From Thioalkalivibrio sp. ALJ16 (GTDB taxonomy: Bacteria > Pseudomonadota > Gammaproteobacteria > Ectothiorhodospirales > Ectothiorhodospiraceae), in assembly GCF_000377345.1 (NCBI RefSeq), contig NZ_KB898050.1, positions 1 to 64,000 on the forward strand: 64,000 nt of DNA, read 5' to 3'. Under the pieces are notes generated by a model, which ran no database searches, had not been told where the DNA came from, and worked only from the letters and a program-made list of their open reading frames with translations. Below are positions 50,876 through 59,976 of this stretch, piece after piece. A program made the position numbers and the translations under genes. Each line of letters starts with the position of its first letter. Position 1 is the stretch's first letter.

Positions 50876-50910
50876 GGCCGCCCGGTCAATATGACCGGGC
50901 GGCCTTTTTT
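50876..50910 (+). terminator. Strong Rho-independent terminator after iscR
   Basis: A perfect 13-bp stem (50876-50888 with 50892-50904) with a 3-base loop, followed by TTTTTT. It lies 29 bp after the iscR stop, which makes iscR monocistronic. The remaining 50911-51074 shows nothing recognisable. Confidence 0.93.
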
Positions 50911-51074
50911 GTTTGTGGGTCCGCTACCAGTGGCGCGTGGCCGCGGGGGACCGTTTTTCGAGGCGAGGCGGTGTTTACGCGGGTAGGGGTACCAGACCGT
51001 CCCGGAAGGCGGGGGCGCAACCCGAGACTGCGTGCAGCCGGTATCGGCGCCGTGTGATTTAGACCCGCATCCTC

Positions 51075-53129
51075 CTAGTTGGCCGCACGCGAAGGGCGTG
51101 GCGCGAAGGCCAGGCGGGCGCGTGGCACGGCCTGCAGCAGTGCGCGCAGGTGGTCCAGATCCGCCGCGCGCTGGGCGGGCGTCAGGCGGCCGAAACGTTG
51201 CCGGTTGTAGGTCCGGGAGAAGGTCTCCATAGCAGTGGCGAGCTCCGGGCGCGCGTCTGCGACCCGCCGCGACCAGGCGTCTACGGGTTCGTGCGGCGCC
51301 CGCGCCAGTGCTGGGTCGTGACGGGCCAGGCGGCGCGACAGGCGCCGCAGCACGCGGTCGGCCGGGGGATGCCGGCGCCGGAGGGTGCGCAGCCACATCC
51401 AGGCCAGCGCGACCAGGCCGATCGTACCGAAGCCGACCCCCAGGGCGATGAGCACCGAACGCCAGTCTCCCGGGTCCAGGCCGAGCCGCGCGAACAGCTC
51501 GCGCTGGCGTTCGGGGTCGAAGGCCAGGACCCAGCTTTCCCAGCGGAAACGGGCGAAATCCCGCCAGTCCTCGAGCCCGAACCGGGCACGTTGCAGCCAC
51601 GACAGGCCCTCGCCGCGGCGCAGGAAGTCGGGGATCGACTCGCCGGTGTCGCTGGCCAGTCCCGGCAGGCCCTGTTCGATTCGCTCCGGCGCGATCGCGG
51701 CGGTGGGGTCCACCCGTACCCAGCCTTCGCCGTCCAGCCAGACCTCGTTCCAGGCGTGGGCATCGGCATTGCGCAGACGCAGGTACTCGCCGCGGGTTTG
51801 CCAGGAGCCGCCCTGGTAGCCGGTGACCACCCGGGTGGGGATGCCGGCGGCGCGCATCAGCACCGCGAAGGCCGATGCGTAGTGTTCGCAGTAGCCGGCC
51901 TGGGTCTCGAACAGGAAGTGGTCGGTGGTGTCGCCGGCAAGGCGTGGCGGCCGCAGCGTATAGCGATAGGGCTCGCCGGCGAAGCGCTGCAGGGCGGCTT
52001 CGATCACGGCGTGATCGTCGTTGCCATGGGTGGCCCGCCACAGCGCGACCTCGGTCCGCGCGCGCGGTGCCGCTCCGGCGGGCAGGGCGAGAGCCCGTTC
52101 CCGTTCCGCGGGATCCAGATGCGGTTCGGCGACCCCGGGCGGTGTGGTCAGGTGGGCGGCTGCGCGGTACTGGATGCGGCTGGTGATGCGGCGATCCCGA
52201 AGGACTTGGTAGTTCGCGCGCAGCTCTGCGTCGTCGGGTAGTGCGACGGGGTAGTCCAGGACCGGCAGGTAGCGTCCGCGCGTGGGTTCCAGGGTGACGG
52301 TGTAATGCACCACGCGGTCATCGGTGTCCGGTGGCTGGATGGTCTCGCGGTCGCGGTCGGCCGACCAGCGGCGGCCGTCGAAGTCGGTCATGACCAAGGC
52401 GCGCCAGTACTGGGCCCGCAGGGGGGGCACCGTGTCGTCGAATTCCACCCGCAACGCGGTGGATTCGTCCTGCAGCAGCTCGGCAATGTCGCCCGGATTG
52501 AGTTCGTCGGAGAGTCCGGTGCGGGCGGCCTCTTCGCGCTGCGGGTCGCCCCACAGTGGGCCCTGGATGCGCGGAAAGGCGAGGAACAGCACCAGCATGA
52601 AGGGCATAGCATGCAGCAGCATGGCGCCCGCCTGGCGGGCGAGGCGGCGGCGCTCGATGCGGCGTTCGGCATGGACCTGGACCAGCGCGGCGGTGAGCAG
52701 CCAGGTGGCCAGCAGCGAATAGGCCGCGATCAGGATGGACTGATCGAAGAAATAGGTGGTGACGACCACGAAATAGCCCAGGAACAGGGCGATCACAATG
52801 TCCCGCCGATTGCGGGTTTCCAGCAGTTTGAAGGCGATCATCACCAGCAGCAGGGCGGTACCGGCCTCCTGCCCGAAGATCGTCCCGTACTGGGTCAGGG
52901 TGAGGCCGCCTGCAAGTACGGCCAGGATGGCCATGATGCCCATCGACGGGGCCGGCCGGCCGCTGGCGAGGAGCCAGGCGCGCGTGGCGATCGCCAGCAC
53001 CACCAGCAGGGTGATCCAGGGCGGCTGGTGCGCGACATGGGGCAGCGCAGCCACCGGCAGGGCAATGAGAGCGAGCTCCAGGCCGCGCAGGCCGGGGTCG
53101 GCGGCGACCGTATGGGTGCGTGGCTTCAT
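51075..53129 (-). CDS. tgpA: TgpA-like membrane transglutaminase (DUF3488/DUF4129)
   Basis: 684 aa. About six N-terminal membrane helices (LELALIALPVAALPHVAHQP onward) are followed by a periplasmic transglutaminase core with Cys in AGYCEHYASAFAVLMRAAG, His in NADAHAWNEVWLDG and Asp in WVRVDPTAAI, then one further helix and a cytoplasmic DUF4129-like tail. It matches Pseudomonas TgpA. It overlaps the DUF58 gene by 4 bp and forms the last gene of moxR-DUF58-tgpA. Confidence 0.94.
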   Translation of the reverse strand: MKPRTHTVAADPGLRGLELALIALPVAALPHVAHQPPWITLLVVLAIATRAWLLASGRPAPSMGIMAILAVLAGGLTLTQYGTIFGQEAGTALLLVMIAFKLLETRNRRDIVIALFLGYFVVVTTYFFDQSILIAAYSLLATWLLTAALVQVHAERRIERRRLARQAGAMLLHAMPFMLVLFLAFPRIQGPLWGDPQREEAARTGLSDELNPGDIAELLQDESTALRVEFDDTVPPLRAQYWRALVMTDFDGRRWSADRDRETIQPPDTDDRVVHYTVTLEPTRGRYLPVLDYPVALPDDAELRANYQVLRDRRITSRIQYRAAAHLTTPPGVAEPHLDPAERERALALPAGAAPRARTEVALWRATHGNDDHAVIEAALQRFAGEPYRYTLRPPRLAGDTTDHFLFETQAGYCEHYASAFAVLMRAAGIPTRVVTGYQGGSWQTRGEYLRLRNADAHAWNEVWLDGEGWVRVDPTAAIAPERIEQGLPGLASDTGESIPDFLRRGEGLSWLQRARFGLEDWRDFARFRWESWVLAFDPERQRELFARLGLDPGDWRSVLIALGVGFGTIGLVALAWMWLRTLRRRHPPADRVLRRLSRRLARHDPALARAPHEPVDAWSRRVADARPELATAMETFSRTYNRQRFGRLTPAQRAADLDHLRALLQAVPRARLAFAPRPSRAAN

Positions 53130-54151
53130 GCGCGCGAACCCTCTGGATCGAGGATCCGGGGCTCGCTGCGAAACTGGGCCAGGCTACGCAGGCAGAGGTC
53201 GCGGTGCCGGGCGCCCTGTCCGAGCTCCACGGTCTGGTCGGGCAGGCGCATGCCGAAGAGTCGACCCTCTTCGTGGGCGGCGAGGACCTGGTGGCAAAGC
53301 ATCGCCAGGCGGGTCTCGGTGTCGGCGGCCGGCATGGACTCCCAGTCGAGCCAGAGGTGGTCGCCGTGCCCGCTGACGGATTCGCGCACATGCAGTTTGC
53401 CGCTGCGGGCAAAGGCCTTCCAGACGATACGGCCGGGCGGATCTCCGGGGCGATAGGGGCGCAGGTGGTCGGGTGTCTCGCCGCTGTTGCGGGACTGCGC
53501 CTGGGGCTGGGTCGCGTGCCCCTCGGGACCCCCGAGGACGTTTCCGGGGTCGATGGGGGCCGGATAGACCAGGATCTCGGGGCTCAGGGTCAGCCAGGTC
53601 CAGGCCTCCAGGATGCCCAGCGGGTAGCGTGTGTGCAGGCGCTGGCGTGGCAGTTGGTAGACGCCGCGGGCCGGCGCGGGGAGCGTCAGCTCGACATGGG
53701 TTGAGGCCTCGGCGGGGACAGCCACCGGGGCGCTGGCGCGCGCGCCGATACTCAGGGTCAGGGCCTCGCGGGGGCGCCCGGATGGCTCCTCCAGCCGGAA
53801 CGCAATGCTCAGGGTGGCGCCGGCGAACACCGGTGCCACGGGCAGAGAGTGGATACGCAGTCCCAGCAGGTTGCGATGGGTGTACCACATGGCGTTGTGG
53901 CCGATGCCGACCAGCAGGAAGGTCAGCAGGAAGGCCATGTTGTTGGAGTAATTGATGGAACCCAGGAGCATGACTAGCAGGATCGCGACCAGGGTATAGC
54001 CGGCGCGCGTGGGCAGGATGTAGACGCGGTCGCGGCCGAGCCGGGCAGCCTGGCCATCCTGCGCGTGGCGCCGAGTGATCCAGCGGATGGCATCGTCGCG
54101 CAGCCGGTTGATGCGCTGGCGGGCGGACCCGCTCACGGGATCGGCACGCAT
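53126..54151 (-). CDS. DUF58 domain membrane protein
   Basis: 341 aa. Two N-terminal helices (VAILLVMLLGSINYSNNMAF and FLLVGIGHNAMWYTH) are followed by the DUF58 signature RPYRPGDPPGRIVWKAFARS. DUF58 proteins are always found with MoxR ATPases and have VWA-like folds in part. The ATG at 54151 overlaps the moxR stop by 19 bp; the longer open frame upstream is a shadow of moxR. Confidence 0.92.
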   Translation of the reverse strand: MRADPVSGSARQRINRLRDDAIRWITRRHAQDGQAARLGRDRVYILPTRAGYTLVAILLVMLLGSINYSNNMAFLLTFLLVGIGHNAMWYTHRNLLGLRIHSLPVAPVFAGATLSIAFRLEEPSGRPREALTLSIGARASAPVAVPAEASTHVELTLPAPARGVYQLPRQRLHTRYPLGILEAWTWLTLSPEILVYPAPIDPGNVLGGPEGHATQPQAQSRNSGETPDHLRPYRPGDPPGRIVWKAFARSGKLHVRESVSGHGDHLWLDWESMPAADTETRLAMLCHQVLAAHEEGRLFGMRLPDQTVELGQGARHRDLCLRSLAQFRSEPRILDPEGSRA

Positions 54152-55071
54152 TCCATCAGGCGGGCAACGCTGCGTTCCGGGGTTTCCGGCTCGCGCGTGC
54201 GCAGGCGGTGGCCGGCGACGGCGGGGAGTACGCGGGCGATGTCGTCCGGCGTCGTGTAGTCGCGGCCATCGAGAAAGGCATGGGCGCGGGCGGCGCGCAG
54301 CAGGCCGAGGCCGGCGCGCGGGGACAGGCCGTGGGCGAAGCGGGCACGATCGCGGCTGGCGGCGAGCAGGCCCTGGAGGTAGTCCAGCACCGCGCCCTCG
54401 GCATGCACCTCGCCGACCCGGTCCTGCCATGCCCTCAGCTGATGCGGAACGGCCAGGTGCGGCAGGATCGGGTGCGTCTCGGCGGCCAGTGGCGTGCCGC
54501 TGGCCGGGGCCGTGCGTTCCAGCAGTGCGCGCTCGGCGCGGGCGTCCGGGTAGCCGAGCTGGATGCGCATCAGGAATCGATCCAGCTGGGATTCCGGGAG
54601 GGGATGGGTGCCGACCTGTTCCTCCGGGTTCTGTGTGGCGATCACGAAGAAGGGCACCGGCAGTTCGCGGGTGGCTCCCTCGACACTGGCCTGGCGTTCT
54701 TCCATGGCCTCGAGGAGGGCGCTCTGGGTCTTGGGCGGCGCGCGATTGATCTCGTCGGCCAGCAGTACCTGGGTAAAGATTGGCCCCGGGTGGAAACGGA
54801 ACTCGCCGGTACCCTGCTCGAATACGGAGACGCCGAGGACGTCACCGGGCAGCAGGTCGCTGGTGAATTGCACTCGGCGGTATTCGAGGCCCATCGCGTT
54901 GGCCAGCGCATGCGCCAGAGTGGTCTTGCCAACCCCCGGCTGGTCTTCGATCAGCAGGTGGCCATTGGCAAGCAGGCAGGCCAGCGCCAGCCGTATCGGC
55001 TCCGGTTTGCCCAGAAGGACTTCGTTCAGGGCGTTTTCGACCCGCTGCAGGGCCTCCGATGCCGATGCCAT
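54133..55071 (-). CDS. moxR: MoxR-family AAA+ ATPase
   Basis: 312 aa. Walker A is EDQPGVGKTTLAHALA, Walker B is LLADEINRAPPKTQSALLEA, and FVIATQNPEEQVGTHPLPES is the sensor-1 area. MoxR proteins act as chaperone-like ATPases, here likely acting on the DUF58/TgpA envelope module encoded in the same operon. It is divergent from the MCE operon across about 130 bp. Confidence 0.95.
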   Translation of the reverse strand: MASASEALQRVENALNEVLLGKPEPIRLALACLLANGHLLIEDQPGVGKTTLAHALANAMGLEYRRVQFTSDLLPGDVLGVSVFEQGTGEFRFHPGPIFTQVLLADEINRAPPKTQSALLEAMEERQASVEGATRELPVPFFVIATQNPEEQVGTHPLPESQLDRFLMRIQLGYPDARAERALLERTAPASGTPLAAETHPILPHLAVPHQLRAWQDRVGEVHAEGAVLDYLQGLLAASRDRARFAHGLSPRAGLGLLRAARAHAFLDGRDYTTPDDIARVLPAVAGHRLRTREPETPERSVARLMECVPIP

Positions 55072-55201
55072 GCCGATCTCCTGGTGCGAATGGGCCGGGG
55101 GCTGTTTTGCGCAGGCCCCGGTGGAAGAGTTTGTCCGGGGCGAATGGTTCCCGGGGGCAGGTTGCGGCTACCATGGCCGCAATTGTCCCGCGGGTGAATG
55201 G

Positions 55202-56347
55202 ATGGACTCTGCTGCCGCCGGTTCCGGCCAACCGTTTGAATATGATGCCACAGCCGGATCGCCGGCCCGACTGCGCCTGCGCGGGCGGCTGGACGTGCGC
55301 GCGGTGGAGCGCGCCTGGGGGCCCCTGCGGCGCGCGGCGCGCGGGCTGGGCGGGGCGGGCGCCACGGTGATCGTGGACCTGTCCGCGGTCGACTACTGCG
55401 ACGGCGCGGGCGCGGCCCTGCTGCATGCCCTGGAGCAGGACCTGCAGCGGGCCGGTGCCGAGCTGCGGCTTGAGGGCATGGCGCGTATGGTCGCGGACCA
55501 GATCAAGCCGTATCGCGAGCTTGATGCCGTACAGCCGGCACGGGCCGGGCGCGGGCACGGCTGGTGGCCGGGCCTGCTCGACGCGGTGGACCGAGTCGGG
55601 CGCGCGGCGTACTCGCAGGCTACCTTTGTCGGCGAGCTCACCCGCGCGGTCGGCAGTGGTCTGCGTCATCCGCGGCAGGTGCGCTGGGGCGATACCCTGC
55701 GGGTGGCGGAGGCGGCTGGCTTCCAGGCGCTCCCGATCGTGTCGCTGATTGCCTTTCTGCTGGGCGTGATCCTCGCCTTTCAGTCCGCGATCGCGATGCG
55801 TCAGTTCGGCGGTGAGATCTTCGTGGCCAATCTGGTTGCGGTCTCGCTGTTCCGCGAACTGGGGCCGCTGATGATGGCGATCCTGCTGGCGGGCCGTTCG
55901 GGGGCGGCCTTCGCGGCCGAGATCGGGACCATGAAGGTGAACGAGGAGGTGAATGCCCTCAAGACCATGGGTCTGGATCCGGTGCGCTTCCTGGTGCTCC
56001 CGAAGGTACTGGCGGGGCTGCTGGTGGCGCCGTTGCTGGCGCTGTACGCGAACATGATCGGGCTGATTGGTGGCGCGGTCGTGATGCAGGGCTTCGGCAT
56101 CCCCTGGGTCGCCTATTTTAACCAGGTAGCGGCCGCGCTGACGCCTTCCGATCTGTTCTCCGGTCTGGCGAAGGCCGTGGTATTCGGCCTGGTGGTGGCG
56201 GGTGTCGGCTGCCTGCGCGGTCTGCAGACAGGCAGCGGAGCGGCGTCGGTGGGGCTTGCGACCACCAGCGCCGTGGTCACGTCCATCATCCTGATCGTGG
56301 TGCTGGACGGCCTGTTCGCGGTCCTGTTCTATCACATGGGGGTCTGA
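55202..56347 (+). CDS. mlaE: MlaE-type MCE permease with fused N-terminal STAS domain
   Basis: 381 aa. Residues about 15-100 form a STAS domain (TVIVDLSAVDYCDGAGAALL), the fold of MlaB. The rest is the MlaE permease: ALPIVSLIAFLLGVILAFQS, LFRELGPLMMAILLAGRSGA and AFAAEIGTMKVNEEVNALKT. In E. coli MlaB is a separate protein; here the two are one chain. The ATG at 55202 gives the full STAS; upstream frame is non-coding. mlaF follows after 3 bp. Confidence 0.92.
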   Translation: MDSAAAGSGQPFEYDATAGSPARLRLRGRLDVRAVERAWGPLRRAARGLGGAGATVIVDLSAVDYCDGAGAALLHALEQDLQRAGAELRLEGMARMVADQIKPYRELDAVQPARAGRGHGWWPGLLDAVDRVGRAAYSQATFVGELTRAVGSGLRHPRQVRWGDTLRVAEAAGFQALPIVSLIAFLLGVILAFQSAIAMRQFGGEIFVANLVAVSLFRELGPLMMAILLAGRSGAAFAAEIGTMKVNEEVNALKTMGLDPVRFLVLPKVLAGLLVAPLLALYANMIGLIGGAVVMQGFGIPWVAYFNQVAAALTPSDLFSGLAKAVVFGLVVAGVGCLRGLQTGSGAASVGLATTSAVVTSIILIVVLDGLFAVLFYHMGV

Positions 56348-56350
56348 GGC

Positions 56351-57154
56351 ATGGTCGAGGACGGCGCCCGGACACAGGCATGCGCGGACAGCGACGTGGT
56401 GATCCGCGTGCGCGGTCTGACCATGGGCTTTGATGACCTGGTGCTGATGCGCGATCTCGACTTCGATATATGCCGGGGCGAGATCTTCGTGATTCTGGGC
56501 GGCTCCGGCAGCGGCAAGAGCACCCTGCTCAAGCACATGATCGGGCTGTACCGACCGCAGGCCGGTCACATCTTTGTGGGCGGTGCCGATGTCGCGGTGG
56601 CGGACGGCGCGGAGCTGGAGGCCATCCTGCGCCGGGTCGGGGTGATGTACCAGATGGGGGCGCTGTTCGGGTCGATGACGCTGCTGGAAAACGTGCGTCT
56701 GCCGCTGGAGGCGCACACCGACCTGCCGCGCGAGGCGATGGATGCCATCGCCTGGTCGCGGCTGCAGCTGGTGGGACTGGGGAGCTTCAAGGACTTCATG
56801 CCCGCGGAGATCAGTGGCGGCATGCAGAAACGTGCGGCGATCGCGCGCGCCATGGTGCTCGACCCGGAAGTGCTGTTTCTGGACGAGCCCTCCGCGGGCC
56901 TGGATCCGATCACCTCGGCCGACCTGGACCGCCTGATCCAGCGGCTGGCACGGACCCTGGATATGACCATCGTGATCGTGAGCCACGAGCTGGCCAGCAT
57001 TTTTGCGATCGCGGACCGGGTCATTATGCTCGACAGGGAGAGTCAGGGGATCGTGGCCGAAGGTGACCCGGCCGCCCTGCGTGATACATCGAATCATCCG
57101 TGGGTGCAGAGGTTCCTGCGGCGGACGGAATCCGACGACGAGAGGCCCGCATGA
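56351..57154 (+). CDS. mlaF: MCE transporter ATPase MlaF
   Basis: A 267-aa ABC ATPase. Walker A is LGGSGSGKSTLLKHMIGLYR, signature ISGGMQKRAAIARAMV, and Walker B EVLFLDEPSAGLDPITSADL. The ISGGM form of the signature is typical of MlaF. It powers phospholipid transfer with MlaE and MlaD. Its stop overlaps mlaD by 4 bp (ATGA). Confidence 0.95.
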   Translation: MVEDGARTQACADSDVVIRVRGLTMGFDDLVLMRDLDFDICRGEIFVILGGSGSGKSTLLKHMIGLYRPQAGHIFVGGADVAVADGAELEAILRRVGVMYQMGALFGSMTLLENVRLPLEAHTDLPREAMDAIAWSRLQLVGLGSFKDFMPAEISGGMQKRAAIARAMVLDPEVLFLDEPSAGLDPITSADLDRLIQRLARTLDMTIVIVSHELASIFAIADRVIMLDRESQGIVAEGDPAALRDTSNHPWVQRFLRRTESDDERPA

Positions 57155-58164
57155 GTGCGCGACATCATTTCCGCCTGGGGCTGTTTATCCTGGGCGGCCT
57201 GGCGGCCCTGGTGGTCGCGCTGCTGATCCTGACCGCAGGCAATCTGCTGCGACCGTCCATCCAGATCGAGACCTACATGGATGCCTCGGTGCAGGGGCTC
57301 GAGATCGGGGCGCCGGTGAAGTTTCGCGGGGTCACGATCGGGGAGGTGACTGACCTGACCTTTACCTCCGTGGTCTACGAATCCGATATCCCGCCCGCGG
57401 ATCGCAAGCGGTATGTGATGGTCCGTGCGCGCCTGTATCCGGATCGCTTTGCCGCCAGCGCCCAGCAGGGGGACTTCCATGCCGGGGTCCTGGAGAACCT
57501 GATCGAGGCCGGCCTGCGGGTGCGCATGGCGGCTCAGGGCATTACCGGGATGAACTACCTGGAAACGGACTTCACCGACCCTGCGGCGCATCCGCCGCTG
57601 GATCACGGCTGGGAACCGGAGGCGATCTACATCCCGTCCTCGCCGAGCACCGCGATGCAGTTCCTCGAATACGCGGAAAACCTGCTCATGCGCATCGACG
57701 ATCTGGACATCGAGGGCGTGGTGGACAACCTGACCCGCCTGCTGGTGACCGTGGAGAGCAGTATCGACGCGCTCGACGTGGGTGCGCTCGGAACCCGCGC
57801 GGATCGCATGATCGAGGAGCTGGAGACGACCACGCGCACCGCCACGCGAGTGATGGCCTCCGTGGAGCGCCTGATCGAACACCCGGACACCCAGGCACTG
57901 CCAAGCGAGACCCGCGCGGCCCTGCGCGAACTGCGCCAGACCGCCGAGGCCGCCGATGTCGGGCGTCTGGTGGATCGCATGGACTCGATGGTCGAACGCC
58001 TGGATCGGGGGATGGATGTGAGCGAGGCCAAGCTGCTGGAGACCCTCGACGAACTGCAGGCCGCGATCTCCGGTCTGCGCAGCCTGTCGGACGACGTGCG
58101 CCGCAACCCGGGTGGTGCACTGTTCGGCGCGCCACCGCCCCGCAGCACCATGGACGAGGAGTAG
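57151..58164 (+). CDS. mlaD: MCE-domain substrate-binding protein, long form (MlaD-like)
   Basis: 337 aa. One N-terminal helix (FRLGLFILGGLAALVVALLI) is followed by the MCE domain (SVQGLEIGAPVKFRGVTIGE, then MAAQGITGMNYLETDFTD) and about 190 residues of helical, coiled-coil-like sequence. E. coli MlaD is about 183 aa, so the long C-terminal part is extra and could make a channel or reach the lipoprotein. It lies in an operon with mlaE and mlaF. Confidence 0.9.
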   Translation: MSARHHFRLGLFILGGLAALVVALLILTAGNLLRPSIQIETYMDASVQGLEIGAPVKFRGVTIGEVTDLTFTSVVYESDIPPADRKRYVMVRARLYPDRFAASAQQGDFHAGVLENLIEAGLRVRMAAQGITGMNYLETDFTDPAAHPPLDHGWEPEAIYIPSSPSTAMQFLEYAENLLMRIDDLDIEGVVDNLTRLLVTVESSIDALDVGALGTRADRMIEELETTTRTATRVMASVERLIEHPDTQALPSETRAALRELRQTAEAADVGRLVDRMDSMVERLDRGMDVSEAKLLETLDELQAAISGLRSLSDDVRRNPGGALFGAPPPRSTMDEE

Positions 58165-58168
58165 ACCG

Positions 58169-58846
58169 ATGACCCGATGGAGCGCCATTGTCCTGCTGTT
58201 GATCGTCGGCCTGCTGGGTGGCTGTACCCTGGTGCCCGAGCGCGAGCCGGTGGACCGCTCGTGGTTCCTGCTGGAGCTGCCGGCCGAGCCCGCCCCGCGC
58301 CTGGCGGAAGGCGACCAACCCCTGGCAGTGGAACTGGGCTCGGTGCGCGTGGCGCCGGCCTATTCCGGCAAGGGGCTGGTGTATCGCCTGGGCGATCACC
58401 GCTACGAGTCCGACTATTACAACGAGTGGTTCCTGCGCCCGGCCGAGCAGGTGGAACAACTGCTGCGGGAACGCTGGACGCGCAGTGGTTCCGCCCTCGA
58501 GCTGGTGGACAATGCCGAGGCCGCGCGGGCCGAGGGCCGTACGGCCGTGCAGCTGCACGTGCTGGTGACGGCGCTGTACGGCGATCTGGACGCCACACGT
58601 CTGGAGGGGCAGGCGGCAACCGACCCGGGCACGCCGCTGCGCGGGGTGGGGCGAGTGGGCCTGCGCACGCAGATTCGCGGCGATGGCCACGCGCGTCTTG
58701 CCCACATGGAGTCGGAGCACGGCATCGACCGCCGGTCCGCGGCACGCCTTGTTGCGGCGCTCTCGCAGGCAACGGCCGACGTGCTGGCCGAGCTGGAGGA
58801 GCAACTGCTGCGCGAGGGCGATACCGGCACGGGGGATCGCCCATGA
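58169..58846 (+). CDS. ABC-type transport auxiliary lipoprotein (PqiC-like)
   Basis: 225 aa. A lipoprotein signal ends in the lipobox LLGGC (Cys about 19). The rest matches the DUF330/PqiC type (LAVELGSVRVAPAYSGKGLV then YYNEWFLRPAEQVEQLLRE). PqiC is an outer-membrane partner of MCE proteins of the Pqi system. Here it follows MlaD after 4 bp, and its stop overlaps gpx by 4 bp. Confidence 0.85.
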   Translation: MTRWSAIVLLLIVGLLGGCTLVPEREPVDRSWFLLELPAEPAPRLAEGDQPLAVELGSVRVAPAYSGKGLVYRLGDHRYESDYYNEWFLRPAEQVEQLLRERWTRSGSALELVDNAEAARAEGRTAVQLHVLVTALYGDLDATRLEGQAATDPGTPLRGVGRVGLRTQIRGDGHARLAHMESEHGIDRRSAARLVAALSQATADVLAELEEQLLREGDTGTGDRP

Positions 58847-59346
58847 CCGGCGTCTTCGACTTCGAGGCCCCGCTGCCAGGGGGTGGGGTACAGCCTTTGG
58901 CCGACTGGCGGGGCGATGTGCTGCTGATGGTGAATGTGGCCAGCGAATGCGGCTTTACCCCCCAGTATGCGGGCCTGCAGACCCTCCACGAACGCTACGC
59001 CGCGCAGGGCCTTCGCGTGCTCGGCTTTCCATGCAACCAGTTCGGCGGCCAGGAGCCGGGCGACGCGGAACAGATACGCGCCTGCGGGCTGAACTACGGG
59101 GTTACGTTTCCCGTGTTTGCGCGCATCGAGGTGAATGGTGCGGGCGCGCACCCCCTGTACCGTTACCTGAAAGAGCAGGCCCCGGGCGCGCTGGGCACCC
59201 GCGCGATCAAGTGGAATTTCACCAAGTTCCTGGTCGGGCGTGATGGCGCCGTGCTCGAGCGCTTCGCGCCCCAGCGCAAGCCGCAGGACCTGGCCGGCGC
59301 CATCGAACAGGCGCTTGCCGCCGCGCGCCCGGACGATGTCCGCTGA
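58843..59346 (+). CDS. Glutathione peroxidase family protein
   Basis: 167 aa. The catalytic Cys at about residue 36 is in VNVASECGFTPQYAGLQTLH; FPCNQFGGQEPGDAEQI and the final KWNFTKFLVGRDGAVLERF are typical. The Cys type usually uses thioredoxin rather than glutathione and acts on hydroperoxides, including lipid hydroperoxides, which may explain its place in a lipid-transport operon. It overlaps the genes on both sides. Confidence 0.94.
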   Translation: MTGVFDFEAPLPGGGVQPLADWRGDVLLMVNVASECGFTPQYAGLQTLHERYAAQGLRVLGFPCNQFGGQEPGDAEQIRACGLNYGVTFPVFARIEVNGAGAHPLYRYLKEQAPGALGTRAIKWNFTKFLVGRDGAVLERFAPQRKPQDLAGAIEQALAAARPDDVR

Positions 59347-59863
59347 GTTCGAACACGACCCGCGGACACTGGGGCCCGGTGATCGCGGTCCGATACCCAC
59401 GGAGGCGGGCGCGCATGCCTTCTGGATGGAGCTCGCGCTCGCGCAGGCGGAACGGGCGGCCGCGACCGGCGAGGTGCCCGTCGGGGCCGTGCTGGTCGAT
59501 GCCGAGGGTCATTGCCTGGCCGCCGCGCACAACGCGCCGATCGGCCTGCATGACGCGACGGCGCATGCCGAGATCAGGGTGCTGCGCGCGGCGGGCCAGC
59601 GCTGCTCCAATTACCGGCTGACCGGCACTACGCTGTACGTGACGCTGGAACCCTGTTCCATGTGTGTGGGCGCCATCATCCATGCGCGGGTGGGGCGGCT
59701 GGTCTTCGCGGCATCGGACCCTCGCACCGGCGCCACCGGGGGTGCGATCGACCTGCTGCATCACCCTGCGCATAACCACCGTCTGGAATGCATCGATGGC
59801 ATTGCGGCGGAGCGTTCCAGCGAGCTGCTGCGGAATTTCTTTCGGTCACGCCGAAAGCGTTAA
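59336..59863 (+). CDS. tadA: tRNA adenosine(34) deaminase
   Basis: 175 aa. The zinc and catalytic motif is HAEIRVLRAAGQRCSNYRL with HAE, and LYVTLEPCSMCVGAIIHARV with PCSMC. It converts A34 of tRNA-Arg to inosine. N-terminal extension of about 25 residues before the core. It overlaps gpx by 11 bp. A 7-bp stem at its end lacks a T run, so termination is not evident. Confidence 0.95.
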   Translation: MSAEFEHDPRTLGPGDRGPIPTEAGAHAFWMELALAQAERAAATGEVPVGAVLVDAEGHCLAAAHNAPIGLHDATAHAEIRVLRAAGQRCSNYRLTGTTLYVTLEPCSMCVGAIIHARVGRLVFAASDPRTGATGGAIDLLHHPAHNHRLECIDGIAAERSSELLRNFFRSRRKR

Positions 59864-59976
59864 AGCCGCGTGACGCATCGGTGTAGCGCTGACGGTGCGT
59901 TGTGGCGCAAAATCGAGTGAAATGAGATGTTGTTCACGTTATCGCCCGCAGATGCGCGCGGGTCGATTGGGATTTT

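Noticed and set aside
54842-57097. Minus-strand open frame of about 750 codons over mlaE and mlaF
   Set aside because: Antisense shadow; His/Gln-rich without domains. The true moxR ends its 5' side at 55071.
59839-59857. Hairpin (7-bp arms) at the end of tadA as a terminator
   Set aside because: It lies inside the coding end and is not followed by a T run.
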